Source: Betaproteobacteria bacterium
GTDB taxonomy: Bacteria > Pseudomonadota > Gammaproteobacteria > Burkholderiales > Rhodocyclaceae
Direction: 5' to 3'
Assembly (NCBI GenBank): GCA_028065725.1
Contig: JAPTVL010000193.1
Coordinates: 1-9,505, forward strand
Length of the DNA: 9,505 bases
How positions within the stretch are numbered: position 1 is the first letter of the stretch; each line of letters opens with the position of its first letter. Below are positions 6,002 to 9,505 of this stretch, piece by piece. A program made the position numbers and the translations under genes. The notes under the pieces were generated by a model. The model did not search any database. It saw only the letters and a program-made list of their open reading frames with translations, and was not told the DNA's origin.

Positions 6002-7297
6002 ATGCATCCGAGCCTTTCTTTCGATCAGGCGCCCCCCATATCGGTGCCCTACCGCTTTTTCCTAGTGGCACCCTGGTTCGGTGTCATTGCGGGGATTCTT
6101 TTGGCATTTTCGGGCGGCGATGCCCTTGGCTCGCGATGGACACCGGAGGCGTTGGCCCTGACGCACCTGCTTGCAGTGGGCTTCATGCTGCAGGCGATGT
6201 GCGGCGCATTGTTTCAGTTCATTCCGGTTGCCGTCGGAGGCAACGTCTGGCGTCCGAAGCTGCTGGCCAATGCCGTTCAACCCCTGCTGCTGCTGGCGGC
6301 GCTGTTGCTGGTGGCGGGCTTGCTGTTCGGCCGTCCGGGATTCTTGTCAGCCGCGGTTCCCCTGTTTTTGCTGGCGGTGGGTGGCTTCGTGGTCGCGGTC
6401 GCGCTGGCCCTGTGGCGAACCCCGGCAACCGGCATGACCTTGTGGGCAATGCGCATGGCGATCGGCGGTCTGGCGCTTACGGTAGTGCTCGGCTCGCTTC
6501 TGGCGGAGGGATTGGCGCGTGGCCTTGCCCTGCCCATCGTCAACCTGACCAACGTGCATCTGGGATGGGGGCTCGGCGGTTGGGCGCTGATGCTGCTGGC
6601 CGGCGTGTCTTACCACGTAGTGCCGATGTTTCAACTGACACGGCCATATCCGCTGTGGTTTACCCACTGGTTCGGACCCTTGCTGCTGCTGCTGCTGCTC
6701 GCCTGGTCGCTGCGGCTCCTGGTCGATGACCTGCGCTGGACGCAGGCGGTTGCGCTGCCGCTGCTGCTGCTGTTGTCTGCCTACGCGATGATGACCTTGT
6801 GGCTGCAGTACACTCGGCGCAGAAAAATCGACGATGCAACATCCCTGTACTTCCGTGTGGCGATGCTGTCCATGCTGGCTTTCGCCATTTCCGGTGCGGT
6901 GGTCCTGCTGCATCCCGAGTTCGCCGAGGACCCGCGTGCGGGGGTCTGGCTCGGCGTCCTGGCCTTGATCGGTGTCTTCACATCAGCGGTCACCGGGATG
7001 ATGTACAAGATCACGCCGTTTCTGAACTGGCTGCACCTGCAGCGGCTGGGCGCACCCATGTCGGCAGTGCCCAACATGAAGAAGATGATTCCGGCAGATG
7101 CCATGACCGGCCAATTGCGCCTGCATGTGCTGGCCCTGCTGTTGCTGCTGGCAGCGGTCTGGCAGCCGGGATTGGCCCGCCTTGCCGGAGTGGCCTTTGC
7201 GGCCTCATGCGCCTGGCTGGGCTGGAACCTGATCGGTGCGGTGCGGCGCTATCGGGACTTCAGAGATCAAATTCGCGCAATCGCTTTACGTCCTTGA
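6002..7297 (+). CDS. Polytopic membrane protein, NnrS / heme-copper oxidase subunit I-like
   Basis: A 431-residue integral membrane protein with about eleven or twelve hydrophobic segments and histidines at or in membrane spans: H55 in THLLAVGF, H186 in NVHLGWGLGGW, H205 in VSYHVVPMF, H222 in FTHWFGP, H304, and H345 in NWLHLQ. The THLLAVGF...FQFIPVAVGG region and the histidine spacing recall NnrS and short heme-copper oxidase subunit I-like proteins; heme or copper binding is inference. The ATG at 6002 begins 14 nt after the DUF2249 stop and is followed by PYRFFLVAPWFGVIAGI, a sensible first span. The reading frame is open further upstream, but that part overlaps the DUF2249 gene out of frame and looks non-membrane. 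Its 3' end overlaps the opposing regulator gene by 38 bp. It is different in sequence from the clear NnrS at 8012. Confidence 0.82.
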   Translation: MHPSLSFDQAPPISVPYRFFLVAPWFGVIAGILLAFSGGDALGSRWTPEALALTHLLAVGFMLQAMCGALFQFIPVAVGGNVWRPKLLANAVQPLLLLAALLLVAGLLFGRPGFLSAAVPLFLLAVGGFVVAVALALWRTPATGMTLWAMRMAIGGLALTVVLGSLLAEGLARGLALPIVNLTNVHLGWGLGGWALMLLAGVSYHVVPMFQLTRPYPLWFTHWFGPLLLLLLLAWSLRLLVDDLRWTQAVALPLLLLLSAYAMMTLWLQYTRRRKIDDATSLYFRVAMLSMLAFAISGAVVLLHPEFAEDPRAGVWLGVLALIGVFTSAVTGMMYKITPFLNWLHLQRLGAPMSAVPNMKKMIPADAMTGQLRLHVLALLLLLAAVWQPGLARLAGVAFAASCAWLGWNLIGAVRRYRDFRDQIRAIALRP

Positions 7298-7952
7298 TGG
7301 TGATTTGTTTGCCGCTGACACCAATCAGGCCGTTGACCGTCAGATCGTGAAAAATTCGCGAGAGGGTTTCCGGCGTCAGGTTCAGGCGCGAGGCGATCAC
7401 CTGCTTCGAGGTCGGCAGCGAAATGTCGAACGAGCCGGGACAGGCGCCTTCCTGGGGGCACTGCTGCAGCAGGTAGCCGACCACGCGCTGGGCCGACGAG
7501 CGCAGGGAGTAGGTTTCGACGTCCTGCACCAGCGAGTGCAGCCGCAACGACAGCCCGCCCAGCATGCGCCTGGCGAACAGGGGGTCGGCTTCGAGCAGTT
7601 CGAACACCGGGGCGCTGGCGATGTGCAGCAGCAAACTGTCCACCAGGCCTTCGGCGAACACGGGGTAGGGTCGGTCCATGAACATCACCGCCTCGCCGAA
7701 ACTCTGTCGTGGGCCCAGAATCTGCACCACCTTTTCGTTGCCTTGCGAGGACGGAAAGGCCAGCTTGATCTGGCCGAAGACGACGACGAAGAATCCCTTG
7801 GCAGGATCGCCCTTCTGAAACAGCATCTCGCCTTTTGCCAGTCGGCGCTCGCGACACGCCGGTTCCAGCGCGGCAATCTGCTCGGGGGACAACTCCTGGA
7901 ACAGCGGCAGGCGCGAAAGGATTTGCGGAATGTCGAGTCGGGTGTCGTGCAT
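7260..7952 (-). CDS. dnr: Crp/Fnr-family regulator, DNR-like (nitric oxide/denitrification type)
   Basis: A 230-residue transcription factor: a cyclic-nucleotide-binding-type beta-roll (about 15-120, with KGEMLFQKGDPAKGFF at 40-55 and EAVMFMDRPYPV at 87-98), a long dimer helix (about 128-160), and a C-terminal winged helix (about 160-225). In the recognition helix PETLSRIF (194-201), E195, S198 and R199 form the E-x2-SR pattern that reads TTGA half-sites. Only three cysteines exist (33, 165, 171), not in the FNR cluster arrangement, so it should not sense O2 by a 4Fe-4S cluster. The EAVMFMD motif closely resembles Pseudomonas DNR, which senses NO through heme. Start: ATG at 7952 with AAGAG 7 nt upstream; an ATG at 7988 would add 12 residues. 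It is transcribed toward the membrane protein gene and away from nnrS. The symbol is by similarity; other Dnr/NnrR-type subgroups are possible. Confidence 0.9.
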   Translation of the reverse strand: MHDTRLDIPQILSRLPLFQELSPEQIAALEPACRERRLAKGEMLFQKGDPAKGFFVVVFGQIKLAFPSSQGNEKVVQILGPRQSFGEAVMFMDRPYPVFAEGLVDSLLLHIASAPVFELLEADPLFARRMLGGLSLRLHSLVQDVETYSLRSSAQRVVGYLLQQCPQEGACPGSFDISLPTSKQVIASRLNLTPETLSRIFHDLTVNGLIGVSGKQITIKDVKRLREFDL

Positions 7953-7987
7953 GGGGATACTCTTGATTTGTTGGTAGAACCTTATCA

Positions 7988-8007
7988 CTCATCGCCGCGG
8001 CGACGAG
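7988..8007. repeat. Imperfect palindrome in the divergent regulator/nnrS gap
   Basis: TCGCCGCGGCGA (7992-8003) is a perfect 12-bp palindrome. Outside one mismatched pair (A7991/C8004) the symmetry continues with CTC (7988-7990) and GAG (8005-8007). It lies just before the nnrS ATG and takes in most of its GAGG ribosome site. It could be an operator or a translation-blocking hairpin, or a chance product of high GC. Confidence 0.4.
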
Positions 8008-8011
8008 GTTC

Positions 8012-9229
8012 ATGATACGTACGCCGGTCTTTTTCGCTGCGCCACACCGCGTGATGTTCCTGACTGGAACGGTGCAGGCGCTGGCGGTAATGGCATTCTG
8101 GTCGCTGCAGACAGGGGGGCATTATGCCGGACTCTGGCCGGTTCCGGCATGGCCTTTGCTGACCCTGCTGCCGGCATCCCTGCTGCACGCCGTGCTGGTT
8201 TCGTGCGGGATGTTCCCTGCGTTTATTTTTGGTTTCATCCTGACCGCCGGACCACGCTGGCAAGGAGCGGGAGATCTATCGCAGCGGGAGTTCGTCCCCG
8301 CCTTTTTGCTGTTTGCCAGCGGCTGGCTTCTGGTCTGGGCCGCCCTGCTGCTGCCGCAGTTGCTGCTTGCCGGGACTGTGCTGGCATTGTCCGGCTGGGT
8401 GGCGGTGGCCTTGACCGTGACCCGGATCGCGAGATTTCGTGCAACCGATCGCGAGCACATCCTCTATGTTGCGCTGGCCTGTTGGCTTGGCGCTGCCGGT
8501 CTGGGTGCCTTTCTGGTATTTGCCGCAGGTGGCTCGTTGGTTTGGGTGCGTCTGGCCATTGCGCTCGCCATCTGGGGATTCCTGTTGCCGGTTTTCCTTA
8601 CCGTCGCCCATCGCATGCTGCCCTTCTTTACCAGTTCAGCGGTAAGGGGCTATGTCGTGCAGCGTCCGGCGTGGGCCTTACGCGTCCTGCTGGGGGCCAG
8701 CGTGGCGCATGGTTGTCTGGCCATGCTTGGGCAGACCCGCTGGCTCTGGCTGATCGACCTGCCGGCGATGCTCGCCGCGGGTCGCTTGAGCTGGCTCTGG
8801 TGGAGTCGCCCGCTGGTCGGCCAGCCGATGCTGCTGGTGCTGCATGTCGCGTTCGCCTGGGTGACTGCCGCGTTCGCCCTGTTTTCGCTGCAGAGTCTTT
8901 GTTGGCAATTGATGCCAGGCTTGCTTGGGCAGGCGCCACTGCATGCGCTGACGATAGGCTTCTTCGCCTCGATGCTGCTGGGCATGGCTTCACGCGTGAC
9001 ACTTGGCCATTCCGGCCAGTCGGTTAGCGTGACTGCGGAGATGTGGAGTGCGTTTCGTTTGATGCAGGGCGCGGCACTATTGCGGGTGATCGGCGAGTGG
9101 CCGGACTTGCCTGGTGCGTATGCGGTGATATGGCTGTCGTCGCTGCTCTGGCTGATCGCTTTCGTGATCTGGGCATGGCGCTTTGCACCGGCCTGCTGGC
9201 GTCCGCGTGCCGACGGCAGACCCGGATAG
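8012..9229 (+). CDS. nnrS: NnrS family heme- and copper-type membrane protein
   Basis: A 405-residue polytopic membrane protein of about twelve spans. NnrS proteins are known as heme- and copper-containing inner-membrane proteins found with denitrification genes, and they relieve nitrosative stress. Diagnostic here is HALTIGFFASMLLGMASRVT (311-330) followed by LGHSGQ (331-336), the family hallmark. Also present are PHRVMFLTG near the N-terminus (11-19), H59 in LLHA, and AHRMLPFFT (199-207). The ATG at 8012 keeps the PHRVMF motif; its GAGG (8005-8008) is only 3 nt away, so initiation may be weak or controlled by the palindrome there. It is divergent from the DNR-like gene, with 59 bp between the starts. 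I saw only a TTGAT half-site (7963-7967) there, not a full DNR box. Confidence 0.94.
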   Translation: MIRTPVFFAAPHRVMFLTGTVQALAVMAFWSLQTGGHYAGLWPVPAWPLLTLLPASLLHAVLVSCGMFPAFIFGFILTAGPRWQGAGDLSQREFVPAFLLFASGWLLVWAALLLPQLLLAGTVLALSGWVAVALTVTRIARFRATDREHILYVALACWLGAAGLGAFLVFAAGGSLVWVRLAIALAIWGFLLPVFLTVAHRMLPFFTSSAVRGYVVQRPAWALRVLLGASVAHGCLAMLGQTRWLWLIDLPAMLAAGRLSWLWWSRPLVGQPMLLVLHVAFAWVTAAFALFSLQSLCWQLMPGLLGQAPLHALTIGFFASMLLGMASRVTLGHSGQSVSVTAEMWSAFRLMQGAALLRVIGEWPDLPGAYAVIWLSSLLWLIAFVIWAWRFAPACWRPRADGRPG

Positions 9230-9234
9230 CCGCG

Positions 9235-9505
9235 ATGTATCTCGCCGTCAAATACGTGCATGTGCTCAGCGTGGTCTTGAGCCTGACGGGATTTTTCCTG
9301 CGCGGCATCCTGATGATGCGCGATTCACCCCTGCTCGGCGCGCGCTGGATCAGGGTGCTGCCGCACATCAACGATACCGTGTTGCTGATCGCGGCCCTGA
9401 CCCTGGCGGCCCTGACCCACCAGTACCCGTTCGTGGTCGATTGGGTCACGGCGAAGGTATTCGGCGTGATCGCCTACATCATTCTCGGTACCCTGGCGCT
9501 GCGCC
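9235..9505 (+). CDS. SirB2 family membrane protein, 3' end cut by the window
   Basis: The first 90 residues of a small polytopic membrane protein starting at the ATG at 9235, 5 nt after the nnrS stop. The opening MYLAVKYVHVLSVVLSLTGF, then FLRGILMM, SPLLGARWIRVLPHINDTVLL, HQYPFV and TAKVFGVIAYIILGTLALR, follow the SirB2 pattern closely. Three hydrophobic segments are visible (about 5-25, 46-62 and 73-90). SirB2 was named for an effect on invasion gene expression in Salmonella, but its biochemical role is unknown and most members occur in non-pathogens. The tight spacing implies cotranscription with nnrS. The purine-rich signal before the ATG is poor, suggesting translational coupling. Confidence 0.9.
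   Translation, partial: MYLAVKYVHVLSVVLSLTGFFLRGILMMRDSPLLGARWIRVLPHINDTVLLIAALTLAALTHQYPFVVDWVTAKVFGVIAYIILGTLALR

Noticed and set aside
7963..7976. Possible DNR box in the regulator/nnrS gap
   Set aside because: Only the TTGAT half-site is present; the second half reads TGGTA rather than ATCAA or GTCAA.
7236..8015. A 259-codon plus-strand open frame opposite the DNR-like gene, and a 248-codon minus-strand frame in another phase
   Set aside because: Both overlap a full-length Crp/Fnr protein with beta-roll and recognition helix, and neither has a domain pattern.

Overview
The window is high-GC, gene-dense proteobacterial chromosome. The gene set (cbb3-oxidase assembly genes, class I PHA synthase, a DNR-type regulator, NnrS, SirB2-like protein and the small DUF3149 protein) best suits a facultatively denitrifying, polyhydroxyalkanoate-storing betaproteobacterium, perhaps of the Rhodocyclales (Azoarcus, Thauera, Dechloromonas or Accumulibacter type). 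That placement is inferred from gene content and remembered family resemblance, not from a search. I see no rRNA, tRNA, CRISPR array, insertion sequence or prophage gene.

Layout. (1) Positions 1-2172, plus strand: the 3' part of ccoG, then fixH (ccoH), a 46-residue DUF3149 membrane protein and an unnamed 90-residue membrane protein. This looks like the tail of a cbb3 cytochrome oxidase assembly operon. It ends at GC-rich hairpins where it meets a minus-strand unit. (2) Positions 2206-3268, minus strand: a universal stress protein gene followed 25 bp later by a hemerythrin-like gene. (3) Position 3323: a perfect FNR/ANR-type palindrome in the divergent gap between the stress gene and phaC. (4) Positions 3430-5163, plus strand: a complete class I PHA synthase with an intact Cys-Asp-His triad. 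(5) Positions 5261-7297, plus strand: a TTGACC-GT-GGTCAA palindrome with a well-placed -10 element, then a second hemerythrin-like gene, a DUF2249 gene overlapping it by 4 bp, and a 431-residue polytopic membrane protein related to the NnrS/heme-copper oxidase type. (6) Positions 7260-7952, minus strand: a DNR-like Crp/Fnr regulator whose 3' end overlaps the membrane protein gene by 38 bp. (7) Positions 8012-9505, plus strand: nnrS and the start of a SirB2-family gene that runs off the window.

How it fits together. The regulator has the E-x2-SR recognition helix expected to read TTGA half-sites, and it lacks the cysteine pattern of an oxygen-sensing FNR. The nearby palindrome is therefore its most likely local target. 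The hemerythrin/DUF2249/membrane-protein operon plus nnrS reads as a nitric-oxide handling module next to its own regulator. The FNR-type box upstream of the stress protein and hemerythrin genes, and possibly phaC, suggests that the neighbouring genes also respond to low oxygen. No wholly new system is visible. The least understood parts are the 431-residue membrane protein, the two small membrane proteins behind fixH, and the DUF2249 partner of hemerythrin.
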